Below are positions 34,477-42,720 of a stretch of DNA of 64,000 nucleotides, one piece after another. The stretch lies in contig NZ_JBDFMO010000001.1 of NCBI RefSeq assembly GCF_047238305.1, positions 3,286,001-3,350,000 on the forward strand, read 5' to 3'. The translations under genes were made by a program, and so were the position numbers. This stretch comes from Ferdinandcohnia sp047238305 (lineage in GTDB: Bacteria; Bacillota; Bacilli; Bacillales; Bacillaceae_L). Under the pieces are notes generated by a model. The model was not told the origin of the DNA and did not search any database. It saw only the letters and a list, made by a program, of their open reading frames with translations. Numbering within the stretch: position 1 is the first letter of the stretch; each line of letters opens with the position of its first letter.

Positions 34477-34611
34477 TTACTTAGTTTGCATAAAGCCTTC
34501 TTTTTCCTTTTTCGATGTATTAGGTGGATTACCAACACCCTTTGTTGTGTCAGTAGCATTTGCATATTCTACAGCTTGTCGTAATTTTTTGCTCATTTTT
34601 TCTTTAGCCAC
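34477..34611 (-). CDS. Small hydrophilic protein, possibly spore-associated
   Basis: A 44-residue protein (AKEKMSKKLRQAVEYANATDTT, NPPNTSKKEKEGF), very hydrophilic, no cysteine. GTG start at 34611 with an AAGGGGGG stretch upstream; an ATG five codons in (34596) is an alternative. First of a two-gene minus-strand unit running away from deoD. Unknown family; a minor spore protein is a guess based on size and composition. Confidence 0.55.
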   Translation of the reverse strand: MAKEKMSKKLRQAVEYANATDTTKGVGNPPNTSKKEKEGFMQTK

Positions 34612-34743
34612 GTAGGAAAACCCCCCTTAGGAATTGTTACAACCATAGCTTTCCCCATATTTTTGCGTTCATGTCTATTTTTAAGTAGAATGTATTTGTG
34701 GTAAGATAGGAAAAGTGCAAGATTTTACATAGGAGGAACTTGA

Positions 34744-35448
34744 ATGAGTACACATATTGGTGCAAAGCAAGGGGATATCGCTGAAACGGTATTGCTTCCA
34801 GGGGATCCATTGCGTGCAAAATATATTGCAGAAACTTTTTTTGAAAATGTTACATGTTACAATGAAGTGCGAGGTATGCTTGGATTTACCGGTACTTACA
34901 AAGGAAAACGAGTATCTGTCCAGGGGACAGGAATGGGTGTTCCATCCATCTCCATATACATACATGAATTAATGAATGAATACGGTGTTCAAAACCTAAT
35001 TCGCGTTGGTACTTGCGGTGCAATTCAGAAAGATGTGAAAGTACGTGATGTTATTTTAGCGATGACGTCATCAACAAATTCTCAGATGAACCGCATCAAC
35101 TTTGGAAGCGTGGACTATGCGCCAACAGCTTCATTTGATTTATTAAAAAAAGCGTATGATGTAGGTTCTGAAAAAGGACTAAAGTTAAAAGTAGGAAATG
35201 TCTTCACAAGTGACGTGTTTTACAATGAAAATGCAGAATTAGAAAAATGGGCACAATATGGCATTCTTGCTATTGAAATGGAAACAACTGCACTATACAC
35301 TTTAGCAGCGAAATTTGGTCGAAATGCATTATCCGTATTAACGGTTAGCGATCATATATTAACTGGAGAAGAAACAACAGCCGAAGAACGACAAACAACA
35401 TTTAATGATATGATCGAGGTTGCTTTAGAGGCAGCATTGAAAGAATAA
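34744..35448 (+). CDS. deoD: Purine nucleoside phosphorylase
   Basis: Hexameric PNP that phosphorolyses purine (deoxy)nucleosides; 234 residues, the exact family length. Signature HIGAKQGDIAETVLLPGDPLRAKYIAE at the N-terminus, phosphate-binding GTGMGVPS, base-site EMETTALYTLA and catalytic Asp in VSDHILTGEE. AGGAGG before the ATG. Cytoplasmic nucleoside salvage. Confidence 0.95.
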   Translation: MSTHIGAKQGDIAETVLLPGDPLRAKYIAETFFENVTCYNEVRGMLGFTGTYKGKRVSVQGTGMGVPSISIYIHELMNEYGVQNLIRVGTCGAIQKDVKVRDVILAMTSSTNSQMNRINFGSVDYAPTASFDLLKKAYDVGSEKGLKLKVGNVFTSDVFYNENAELEKWAQYGILAIEMETTALYTLAAKFGRNALSVLTVSDHILTGEETTAEERQTTFNDMIEVALEAALKE

Positions 35449-35452
35449 ACGT

Positions 35453-35494
35453 AGGGGAAAAGATTTCGAGTTTCGGGATTTTTTCCTCTTTTAT
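35453..35494 (+). terminator. Possible intercistronic terminator after deoD
   Basis: AGGGGAAAA pairs with TTTTCCTCT (one G-U) around a loop of about 19 bases, followed by T's. It would separate deoD from the amidohydrolase gene. Confidence 0.5.
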
Positions 35495-35508
35495 TAAGGT
35501 GATGAATA

Positions 35509-37701
35509 ATGGGAAATCGTATTGTTAAATATGGCGTTATGCTTGCAATCGTCCTGTTTGTCGTCTTTTTCGGTTCAAAACTTATTTCTCCTTCCGAGTC
35601 TTATACCGATACCGATGAAGCGGTAAAGAGTCAATTGATTGTAAACGGGTTCAAGATAGATGGGATTACGTTTTATGGGAATCAAGTACTCGCCATTCTT
35701 GAAGAAAAGGGTGAAAAAAAACTTTATATCGGAGACCGCAATCAATCCTTCATTGAAAATGTGAAACCATGGGAGGATTATCAGCTGCCAAACATGGCCG
35801 ACAAAACCTACCAAGGAGTTGAAGTAAATCCTGATTCCCACCTGATGTATTTGTATGGGAAAAAGGAAGATGGTAGTAATTTTATGGAAATCATTAACAT
35901 TGCTACAAAAGAAACTGTTTCTGAAATTCCGTTTGAGGATACAACAAAAATCAGCAATATTAAATTCAAAAATGGCTACATGGAAGGGATGTTGTACGCA
36001 AAAACGAATTCCGAAAAACAAAATGCGGATATCATTTTTAATACGCCAGAATTAAATTCTCATATGGATTTACTTACCGTGGAGCTACCATCGAAAAAAG
36101 CGACACTCGATTGGGTCGATGCCAATCCTGAACTTGAACAAATTGTTTATACCATTAAGGATCAGGGAAAGGTTTCGGCATATGTTCATGATCTAACAAC
36201 GAATCAAACGGCACAGTTAAAAAAAGTAAATGGCGATAAGTTTTTATTCGACGGTGAACAACTTATTGGGTTTAAGTCAAAAAAGGACAAGCTTGCGATT
36301 AAAGTTTACGAATACAAGCATTCAGATTCTGCTGATGAGCAACAATCTGAAGCATATGATATCGTCATAAAAAATGGAATTGTCCTTGATCCAGATAAAG
36401 AGACTCTTAAAATTGGCTACCATGTTGGTATTAAGGATGACAAAATAGCGACGGTCACAAAAGCAACAATTCAAGGGGAGACTGAAATCGATGCGTATCA
36501 AAAAATCGTGAGCCCTGGTTTTATTGATATGCTATCGTTCAATCCAAGTCAGATGGGTGCGAAATATAAAATTGGTGACGGGGTTACTACGAACTTATCG
36601 ATGCATGGATGTACCGTTGATTTTGATGGTTTTTTTAATCAATACAGCCAATATCCCACATCTGTAAATTATGGCGGTGCGTTGTATGCGGTCAGGTTGC
36701 GTTATGAAGCTGGTCTAGGCAATCACGGTACGCCGACACAGGAACAAATTGACTATATGGTAAAACGTGCCCGTGAGGAAATAAAAAAGGGGGCGCTTGC
36801 CGTTGCGTTTAGTCCTGAGTATTATCCTGGAACTTCTCCGGAAGAAATCAAAGCGATCATGAAAGTTGCAAAGGAATATGGGCTTGTTACTCATTTTCAC
36901 GGTAGACATTCAAGTCTAACAGGAGAACATACAAGTATTGATTCTGTAAAAGAAGTTCTTGGCTATGCCAGGGAGTTGGATGCCCCTGTCCATTTCATGC
37001 ATCTTCATAGTACAGGTGGAACAGGTGCGATGGAAAAGGCCCTTGCGCTAATTGAAGAAGCTCGATCAGAAGGGTATCAGGTCACATACGATGTTTACCC
37101 ATACGATTCTTGGGCGACAAATATTTCGTTTGAACGTATGGCTGGAGACTGGCAGTCACGTTTTGGTATTACTTATTCTGATATTCAGGTTGCTGGAACA
37201 ACCGAACGACTTACGGCTGAAACATTTCCGATTTATCGTAAAAAAGGTGGAATAGTAATTGTCTATGCGATGGAAGAAAAAGAGCTCATTCAAGCCCTTC
37301 AGGTGGATCATAGTATGATTGGCAGTGATGCGATAATGGATAATGAGTTCAACCATCCAAGAGGAGCGGGAACTTTTTCAAGATTTATTGGTCGATATAT
37401 TCGTGACCTTGATGTTGTACCACTTATGGAAGGCATGAAAAAAATAACGATTCATTCAGCAAGACAGCTGGAGGACATTGCTCCAGCGATGGCAACACGA
37501 GGAAGACTTCATGAAGGTGCCACGGCTGATATTACGGTTTTTGATTATCATGAAATCATGGATACAGCAACAGCTGAAAAACCAGCTTCTTTATCAAAAG
37601 GCGTTGACTATGTGATCGTATCTGGACAAATCGCTAAAGATGATACCGGGGTACTAACAAACGTTAAAAATGGACAACCGATTATTGGCGTTTTTGAATA
37701 A
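35509..37701 (+). CDS. Membrane-anchored D-aminoacylase/dihydroorotase-like amidohydrolase
   Basis: A 730-residue protein with an N-terminal signal anchor (residues 8-24), about 250 residues of repeated beta-rich sequence that could form a propeller-like domain, and an amidohydrolase domain from about 283 (YDIVIKNGIVLDPD) resembling N-acyl-D-amino-acid deacylases. Cys368 (HGCTVDF), His462/464 (THFHGRH) and HFMHLHSTGG match the tight zinc site of that family. The usual first HxH after GFID is replaced by MLS (341-343), so the second metal site looks lost. It would act outside the membrane, perhaps on D-amino-acid peptides. No cysteine lipobox. Confidence 0.78.
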   Translation: MGNRIVKYGVMLAIVLFVVFFGSKLISPSESYTDTDEAVKSQLIVNGFKIDGITFYGNQVLAILEEKGEKKLYIGDRNQSFIENVKPWEDYQLPNMADKTYQGVEVNPDSHLMYLYGKKEDGSNFMEIINIATKETVSEIPFEDTTKISNIKFKNGYMEGMLYAKTNSEKQNADIIFNTPELNSHMDLLTVELPSKKATLDWVDANPELEQIVYTIKDQGKVSAYVHDLTTNQTAQLKKVNGDKFLFDGEQLIGFKSKKDKLAIKVYEYKHSDSADEQQSEAYDIVIKNGIVLDPDKETLKIGYHVGIKDDKIATVTKATIQGETEIDAYQKIVSPGFIDMLSFNPSQMGAKYKIGDGVTTNLSMHGCTVDFDGFFNQYSQYPTSVNYGGALYAVRLRYEAGLGNHGTPTQEQIDYMVKRAREEIKKGALAVAFSPEYYPGTSPEEIKAIMKVAKEYGLVTHFHGRHSSLTGEHTSIDSVKEVLGYARELDAPVHFMHLHSTGGTGAMEKALALIEEARSEGYQVTYDVYPYDSWATNISFERMAGDWQSRFGITYSDIQVAGTTERLTAETFPIYRKKGGIVIVYAMEEKELIQALQVDHSMIGSDAIMDNEFNHPRGAGTFSRFIGRYIRDLDVVPLMEGMKKITIHSARQLEDIAPAMATRGRLHEGATADITVFDYHEIMDTATAEKPASLSKGVDYVIVSGQIAKDDTGVLTNVKNGQPIIGVFE

Positions 37702-37789
37702 AGCTTCTATGTTGAGCAGGCGCTTTTAACTAATATTTACAGCCTTATTCTTCTCAAAAACGCAAATACTTGTAATGAGGTGATTTATC

Positions 37790-38029
37790 ATGAATCATGA
37801 GAATGATTATGATCGAGATCATGACCGTGAGGATGCGCTCACTGACGTAGCTTTAAAGGAGATTTTGGAAACTGCCTACAATGCAGAAACTGAATTGATG
37901 AGACGCTATTTAATTACCTCTGAGCGAATTTCGGACGATAATGAACTTAAAGAAAGACTCGCCAATTTCGCCGAAGGAAATGCCAAACGGACAAAACAGC
38001 TTCAAAATGAAATAGAAAAATTACACTAA
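37790..38029 (+). CDS. Small charged protein, unknown
   Basis: A 79-residue soluble protein: Asp/His/Arg-rich first 17 residues (NHENDYDRDHDRED), then amphipathic helices (DVALKEILETAYNAETELMRRYLI, NELKERLANFAEGNAKRTKQL) that resemble a ferritin-like or spore-coat CotF-like helical pair. GAGGTGATT precedes the ATG. Own terminator. Unrecognised. Confidence 0.65.
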   Translation: MNHENDYDRDHDREDALTDVALKEILETAYNAETELMRRYLITSERISDDNELKERLANFAEGNAKRTKQLQNEIEKLH

Positions 38030-38035
38030 ATACTA

Positions 38036-38067
38036 AGCCACGGAGGAACTACCTTCGTGGCTTTTTT
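38036..38067 (+). terminator. Terminator after the small charged protein gene
   Basis: AGCCACGGAGG pairs with CCTTCGTGGCT (one mismatch) followed by six T's. Confidence 0.8.
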
Positions 38068-38085
38068 ACTAGATTCTTTTTATAA

Positions 38086-38322
38086 TCAAACGACACTATT
38101 TTTAACGGCATTGCTGTCACTGGCATCCGGGTCGAAAACAGCAGCCACTGGTACATTCGTCAGTGAAAAGTCTCCATTTTGTTCCCCAAATGCTTGATTT
38201 CGCTTATAAGTTACAAATTGATCAACGAGCTGAATGGATCCCATATTGGCAACAGACCCATTATCGATCGTATTAATTTTAAAACCAAGCACATTTAGAA
38301 CCATTGGTGTGAATAAAACCAT
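38086..38322 (-). CDS. GerPF-like spore protein, paralogue 4
   Basis: A 78-residue member of the GerPA/GerPF family (PF10676 type), beta-rich, no signal peptide. Shared core: NVLGFKINTIDNGSVANMG, then YKRNQAFGEQNGD and DPDASDSNAVKNSVV. Closest to paralogue 3 (VDQF.TYKRNQ.GE.NGD). GerP proteins sit in the spore coat and let germinants reach the inner membrane; that role here is inferred. Strong AAGGAG ribosome site. Last gene of the four-gene unit. Confidence 0.8.
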   Translation of the reverse strand: MVLFTPMVLNVLGFKINTIDNGSVANMGSIQLVDQFVTYKRNQAFGEQNGDFSLTNVPVAAVFDPDASDSNAVKNSVV

Positions 38323-38367
38323 AAAACCACTCCTTTTTTAAGTATTGTAGTTGTTCAAGTAGAACTA

Positions 38368-38601
38368 TTAAACAACACTTGATTTATTAGCCAAACTGTC
38401 AAGTGTATCCATATCCCATACCGATGAAACAGACATTAAAGTTTGGGGTAAGTCTCCGTTAATTTCGCCCAATCCTTGGTTTCGTTTGTAAGATACAAAT
38501 TGATCGACATGTTGGCTAGGACCAAGATTTACGACAGCCCCATTATCGACAGAATTTATCTTAATCCCTACAATATTTAGATTCACTGGAGAAAATAGCA
38601 T
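38368..38601 (-). CDS. GerPF-like spore protein, paralogue 3
   Basis: A 77-residue paralogue: NLNIVGIKINSVDNGAVVNLG, YKRNQGLGEINGD, and a C-terminus ending NKSSVV like paralogue 4. The two are probably the latest duplication of the set. Begins 12 bases after paralogue 2 and ends 45 bases before paralogue 4. Confidence 0.8.
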   Translation of the reverse strand: MLFSPVNLNIVGIKINSVDNGAVVNLGPSQHVDQFVSYKRNQGLGEINGDLPQTLMSVSSVWDMDTLDSLANKSSVV

Positions 38602-38613
38602 CCTATCACGTCC

Positions 38614-38865
38614 TTACAGTTTTGGCAGAGTGGCGCTTTCAAAAGAAGAATTTGAATCGAGATGATCTCGGTCATCGACAAGACTTCTTGTGCCTAAAAA
38701 ATCACTTTCATCCCCCATGTTTTGACCAAAACCTTGATTTTTCTTATCCGAGTTATGCCATTCAGCTAAAAGGTTTTGCCCCACATTGATTGCTGAAGCA
38801 TTTTCAAATGAATTTACTTTAATAATATGAATATTAATATTGATGTAAGGAACTGGTCCAGCCAT
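38614..38865 (-). CDS. GerPF-like spore protein, paralogue 2
   Basis: An 83-residue paralogue: YININIHIIKVNSFENASAINVG, DKKNQGFGQNMGDES and a longer charged tail (DDRDHLDSNSSFESA). AAGGAGG precedes the ATG. Same KKNQGFG heart as paralogue 1. Confidence 0.8.
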   Translation of the reverse strand: MAGPVPYININIHIIKVNSFENASAINVGQNLLAEWHNSDKKNQGFGQNMGDESDFLGTRSLVDDRDHLDSNSSFESATLPKL

Positions 38866-38888
38866 AGAAACCTCCTTTTTGTTAATCT

Positions 38889-39128
38889 TTACATTTTCCT
38901 TTGATATATTTTTTGAGCATTAGAATCATTGGGCTCATTGTCAATTACGCCACTCGTACTGAAGATTTTCAGACTGCTATCTGCATGTTGTTGACCAAAC
39001 CCCTGATTTTTCTTTCCTGAGACATTTCGATTTTGTTTTAATGTTGAACTAAAGGAAACAGACCCTAAATGATCCACATTATTCAGTTTAATATCTTTAA
39101 TATTTATATTGATTGGCAAAAACGGCAT
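38889..39128 (-). CDS. GerPF-like spore protein, paralogue 1
   Basis: A 79-residue paralogue and the promoter-proximal gene: NINIKDIKLNNVDHLGSVSFS, GKKNQGFGQQHADSS and a DNEPNDSNAQK tail. Upstream, on the minus strand, ACATAATT and CATACTTAT are 13 bases apart and loosely fit a sigma-E (early mother cell) promoter, which would suit a coat gene; weak evidence. Divergent from the Hsp20-like gene. Confidence 0.78.
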   Translation of the reverse strand: MPFLPININIKDIKLNNVDHLGSVSFSSTLKQNRNVSGKKNQGFGQQHADSSLKIFSTSGVIDNEPNDSNAQKIYQRKM

Positions 39129-39282
39129 ACGGACATGACCCTTTCTCCTAAGTTAGTAATAAGTATGGCAACAAAACAGAAATTATGTTAGTCAGTTTAC
39201 GAATGGAATTGAAAAAGAAGTAATAGGATTAACTAGAGAGGATAAAATTTTGATTTTAAATAGAGAACAAGGAGGATCCATC

Positions 39283-39753
39283 ATGGATATGAATAAAATA
39301 ATGCAATGGATGGATTTGGCCCAAAAATATCAAACCCCTGATTTTTGGAAAGACATATTTGACCAATCCTCCTTTGAAGATTTTATGAAGACTCAAGGTA
39401 GTGAGGGAGCGACCTCTCCTTTTGAATCCCCTGTACGAAATAAAAATTTTCCATCCACTGATATTTACATGACGGATAGTGATGTATTACTCATTGCCGA
39501 ATTGCCTGGGTATCAAAAAGATCAAATTAGCTTATCTGTATCTGGGACAACCCTTTTATTAAAGGGAAACAGCAATATCGTGTATCCTGGAGAGCCGTTG
39601 CAGCAAGAAAGATATAGCGGTCCCTTTGAGCGAACGATTCAACTTCCTGAAGCTACATTCCCTGATCAGATTCGGGCATCTTTTAAAAATGGATTGCTCG
39701 TTATTACCTACAAAAGACAATTTAAGAATGAAGAGTACGTACCGATTGAATAA
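39283..39753 (+). CDS. Hsp20/alpha-crystallin-like protein, spore coat type
   Basis: A 156-residue protein with a C-terminal alpha-crystallin domain (TDIYMTDSDVLLIAELPGYQKDQISLSVSGTTLLLKGN, LPEATFPDQIRASFKNGLLVITYKR) and an N-terminal Asp/Phe-rich arm. It resembles CotM/CotP, the Hsp20-like coat proteins of Bacillus. The final IxI chaperone tail is absent. ATG 39283 follows AAGGAGG by seven bases. Linked to the coiled-coil gene downstream and divergent from the GerPF-like set, so a coat role is plausible. Confidence 0.8.
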   Translation: MDMNKIMQWMDLAQKYQTPDFWKDIFDQSSFEDFMKTQGSEGATSPFESPVRNKNFPSTDIYMTDSDVLLIAELPGYQKDQISLSVSGTTLLLKGNSNIVYPGEPLQQERYSGPFERTIQLPEATFPDQIRASFKNGLLVITYKRQFKNEEYVPIE

Positions 39754-39779
39754 TATGAAATAAGAGTGAGGAATAATAA

Positions 39780-40631
39780 ATGCAAATTAAAGGGATATTT
39801 AATCAAAGAGGTACGAAAGACTCAGAAAATAACGAACTGAATAGATTGAACTTACGAATGAATGCACTGGAGGTTCAACTTAAAAAGCTTTTGGATTTTG
39901 AGAAGGAGCTGCGGCTTTCCAGATATAACTTCAAGGAAAAACCTCTTTCATCAAATGACAAAAAAAGGGACACAGTCCTTGATTTAATGCCTTTAATAGA
40001 AAAAGTGATTTTAGAAAAGATGGCTGTTTATCAACAACGAGAAAAAAAATTACAAACAAAAATTCAGCAGTTAGAGAGCCAAATGGCCGTTTTAGTGAAA
40101 CGAGACAATGAAACACCAACACAAAGTGAAGGTCAAAAAACAGAAATAGCTCAAAGAGACAGCTTGCTACTTGATTCCCTAGAATCTAGACTCCTTTTGT
40201 TGGAACAAAATTTTGAAATGGTGTACGAAGAGCAAAAGATACTTGTGAAACAAGTAGAGGAACATCAACAACAAAATAATGGATGTTCCGAAAATCAAAA
40301 GGATGTAGATGACTCAACAGAAAGTCCCTTTCAAACCGTCTATATAGACAAGCTATATGTAGATAAATACGAACAGAATAATAATTTTGCACAACTCGGC
40401 ATTAATAGTTTGAGTGGTTCCCTAAATATTGGGGCAACTTACGGAAGTGCACCACAAAAAATAAACGAACAAATAAAAAAAGATTTTGAAAAAATAAAAG
40501 CTGCAAAAGAGGAAATGCAAAATCCTAAAAGCGAAGAAGAATTCAATGACCAAAGCCATGAAGAATCATCCTCTGAATCTGAGAATCCTCAACAAGAAAC
40601 CTACACAGAAATTGAGATAGAAGAAGATTGA
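39780..40631 (+). CDS. Coiled-coil protein with GerPC-like C-terminal motif
   Basis: A 283-residue, highly charged protein. Residues 15-160 are long heptad-rich helices (LNRLNLRMNALEVQLKKLLDF, KKLQTKIQQLESQMAVL). Residues 187-221 (VYIDKLYVDKYEQNNNFAQLGINSLSGSLNIGATYG) recall the C-terminal LxGTLNIG segment of GerPC. An acidic, Glu/Ser-rich tail ends it. It could be the GerPC counterpart of the divergent GerPF-like genes; inference from motif and location. Confidence 0.7.
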   Translation: MQIKGIFNQRGTKDSENNELNRLNLRMNALEVQLKKLLDFEKELRLSRYNFKEKPLSSNDKKRDTVLDLMPLIEKVILEKMAVYQQREKKLQTKIQQLESQMAVLVKRDNETPTQSEGQKTEIAQRDSLLLDSLESRLLLLEQNFEMVYEEQKILVKQVEEHQQQNNGCSENQKDVDDSTESPFQTVYIDKLYVDKYEQNNNFAQLGINSLSGSLNIGATYGSAPQKINEQIKKDFEKIKAAKEEMQNPKSEEEFNDQSHEESSSESENPQQETYTEIEIEED

Positions 40632-40725
40632 GAAAAATCACCTCGATAATTTTGAATACAGTAGAAAAATATTCATACATGAAACCTTTGAAATAGCTTA
40701 AGCTAATTGAAAAGGTGGTGCCTTA

Positions 40726-41535
40726 ATGCCAGAGTTACCGGAAATGGAAACGTATAAAAACCTCCTCCAACTAAAAATAGCAGGACATACAATTAAAGAC
40801 GTCGAGGTAAATCGTGAAAAATCGATTAACAGCTCGGTTGCTGATTTCAAAAACGAACTAATCGGCAATAAGATCACCCAAATTCAACGTAGGGGAAAAC
40901 ATCTTGTCTTTAATCTTGCTAGCGGTAAAACACTGCTACTCCACCTAATGTTGGGTGGCTTAATGTACATTGAATCAGATGACGACACCATTTCAAGAAC
41001 AAAGCAAGTAATACTGAGTTTTGCTTCACACAGGCTTACATTTATTGGTTTACGATTAGGCTACTTACATCTTTTAACGTCAAAGGAAGTAGAAGAAGAA
41101 TTTGCAGACCTAGGTCAGGAGCCACTTGCGCCAAGTTTTACAGTCCAGGATTTTCAACAATTAACCGCAAATAAAAAGGGAAAACTAAAATCAACACTGG
41201 TTGATCAACAATTTATCGCTGGAATTGGAAATCGATATTCTGATGAAATTTGTTTTGCTGCTGAACTATTGCCGACCAGAAATCTAGATACACTTGAAAA
41301 TTCCCAGCTTCTTAAGCTTCATTCATCGATACAATCTGTTCTACAGGAGGGAATTCGCTACGGTGGATACATTGATTTGCCTCTTTTTAACGGAGATCAA
41401 CTAACCGGCGGTTTCGAAAAAAAATTTAAAGTCCATAATCGCGAAGGGGAGCCATGTGTTCGTTGTGGTTCGGTAATTGTTAAGAAAGATGTGTCATCTC
41501 GTAAAACTTTTTTTTGTGCAAATTGCCAAATCTAA
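40726..41535 (+). CDS. Fpg/Nei-family DNA glycosylase
   Basis: Base-excision repair enzyme of 269 residues, similar to MutM/Fpg but distinct in detail. Visible: N-terminal MPELPE with the catalytic Pro2 and Glu3, the beta-hairpin lysine in RRGKHLVF, the helix-two-turn-helix stretch FIAGIGNRYSDEI and a C-terminal zinc finger (CVRCG ... CANC). It likely excises oxidised bases. Many Bacillaceae carry such a second Fpg-like protein next to the true mutM elsewhere. AAAGGTGGTG precedes the ATG. Confidence 0.85.
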   Translation: MPELPEMETYKNLLQLKIAGHTIKDVEVNREKSINSSVADFKNELIGNKITQIQRRGKHLVFNLASGKTLLLHLMLGGLMYIESDDDTISRTKQVILSFASHRLTFIGLRLGYLHLLTSKEVEEEFADLGQEPLAPSFTVQDFQQLTANKKGKLKSTLVDQQFIAGIGNRYSDEICFAAELLPTRNLDTLENSQLLKLHSSIQSVLQEGIRYGGYIDLPLFNGDQLTGGFEKKFKVHNREGEPCVRCGSVIVKKDVSSRKTFFCANCQI

Positions 41536-41610
41536 AAAATATACTTGATTATCAAGGCGATTAATGGCTATTCTATAGGAGAATATATATTAGAAAGAGG
41601 GTTAAAAAAT

Positions 41611-41877
41611 ATGGCAGAAAAAACGTTTACTATTACAAGTGATGCTGGCTTGCACGCTAGACCGGCTACAAAACTCGTACATAAAGCAAGTCAATTTCAA
41701 TCAGAAATTACACTTACCTTTAACGGAAAATCAGTTAATCTTAAATCCATTATGGGTGTAATGTCTTTAGGTGTACCAAAAGGCTCTCATATTGTGGTAC
41801 AAGCTGAAGGAAATGATGCAGATGCTGCCTTAGAAGGAATTGAATCTGTATTAAAAGAAGAAAATTTAGGTGAATAA
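41611..41877 (+). CDS. ptsH: Phosphocarrier protein HPr, unlinked to ptsI
   Basis: PTS phosphocarrier of 88 residues. The phosphorylated His lies in GLHARPATKLV and the regulatory Ser (HPr kinase site) in LKSIMGVMSLGV, so it should both carry phosphate to EII proteins and act as CcpA co-repressor. His is present, which excludes Crh. GAGGG precedes ATG 41611; an upstream in-frame ATG has no ribosome site. Followed at once by a terminator, so it is not in the usual ptsHI operon. Confidence 0.88.
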   Translation: MAEKTFTITSDAGLHARPATKLVHKASQFQSEITLTFNGKSVNLKSIMGVMSLGVPKGSHIVVQAEGNDADAALEGIESVLKEENLGE

Positions 41878-41888
41878 TCTAAAGTAGA

Positions 41889-41921
41889 AAAACAACCATC
41901 TGTCTGGATGGTTGTTTTCTA
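41889..41921. terminator. Terminator after ptsH, bidirectional
   Basis: Twelve-base perfect stem AAAACAACCATC/GATGGTTGTTTT with a 6-base loop, between convergent genes; T or A runs on both sides. Confidence 0.88.
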
Positions 41922-42155
41922 TTATGCTGTTTCTTCGTCTTCGTTCTTTGATAATACCAATGCCCCATGACGGATTAAGTATTGAAAATGAGAGATCGGA
42001 AAAACACCTTTTTGCTTCGATTCGAGCTCTATTCGTACAGATGATTGATTTATTTCAACAACTCTTAACGTTTTTGCTTCGCATAAGTTCGGAATGAATT
42101 TTGATGTTATGCCAAATTCCATATTATTAACAAGTTCAAGGTTTTCTCTTGCCAA
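41922..42155 (-). CDS. Small conserved-looking protein, unknown
   Basis: A 77-residue mostly beta protein (MEFGITSKFIPNLCEAKTLRVVEINQSSVRIELE, FPISHFQYLIRHG). TTG start at 42155 after GGTGGTGATT with good spacing; it ends exactly at the shared terminator. No family recognised. Good ribosome site and codon usage suggest a real gene. Confidence 0.55.
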   Translation of the reverse strand: MARENLELVNNMEFGITSKFIPNLCEAKTLRVVEINQSSVRIELESKQKGVFPISHFQYLIRHGALVLSKNEDEETA

Positions 42156-42333
42156 TTTTAATCACCACCTTCTCCATATAGGTAATATAACCAATAAAAA
42201 GAAAATCATACCAGATATACTGTGAATTGCAACTTATTTCATTTTTAAAATCGCATTATTGGAATTTTATTGATATAAAAGGTAATATTTAAATAGGATT
42301 AATTTATTTATTTAGAGTTTGGAGGATTCACAT

Positions 42334-42678
42334 TTGAAACCGATAAAGAAAGAAGACGTACAGGAATTAATAAACCGTTTTGCCAATCAAAACGTTTATA
42401 TTCACCTTGAAACCACAAACGGTGCATATGCTGTTCATTCAGGTGCTCGAAAAACATCAGCAGGTGCATTTATTCGAAATGCCCTTGTTACGTATACAGA
42501 AGGAAAAATCGTCGGAAATGACCCGTACCGTGTAGGTCTTAAGATGGACCTAGGCTGGATTTATGCAGAAGGCCTCACTGATTGGGAATTAGACGAGAAG
42601 GATCGATTATTACTTGCTGGACATGATGAAGAAGGAAAGCTAGCGGTCGCTCTTCAAATCAGTACTACCCCATTCTAG
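42334..42678 (+). CDS. yojF: YojF family protein (DUF1806)
   Basis: A 114-residue protein found next to the bacillithiol deacetylase in Bacillus, as here; role unknown, perhaps linked to BshB2. Conserved-looking stretches: FANQNVYIHLETTNGAYA, GAFIRNALVTYTEGKIVG, MDLGWIYAEGLT. TTG 42334 follows GGAGG by eight bases; the TTG at 42319 overlaps the ribosome site. Confidence 0.85.
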   Translation: MKPIKKEDVQELINRFANQNVYIHLETTNGAYAVHSGARKTSAGAFIRNALVTYTEGKIVGNDPYRVGLKMDLGWIYAEGLTDWELDEKDRLLLAGHDEEGKLAVALQISTTPF

Positions 42679-42720
42679 GGTAACTTTTAAAAGGCATATT
42701 TTGAATAAAGGAGTAGTAAA

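Noticed and set aside
34325..34615. 96-codon plus-strand ORF opposite the two small minus-strand genes
   Set aside because: Phe/Ser/Cys-rich, no ribosome site, and it is the antisense shadow of two better-supported small genes.
41611..41877. HPr-like gene as Crh
   Set aside because: Crh lacks the phosphorylatable His; here GLHARPA is intact.
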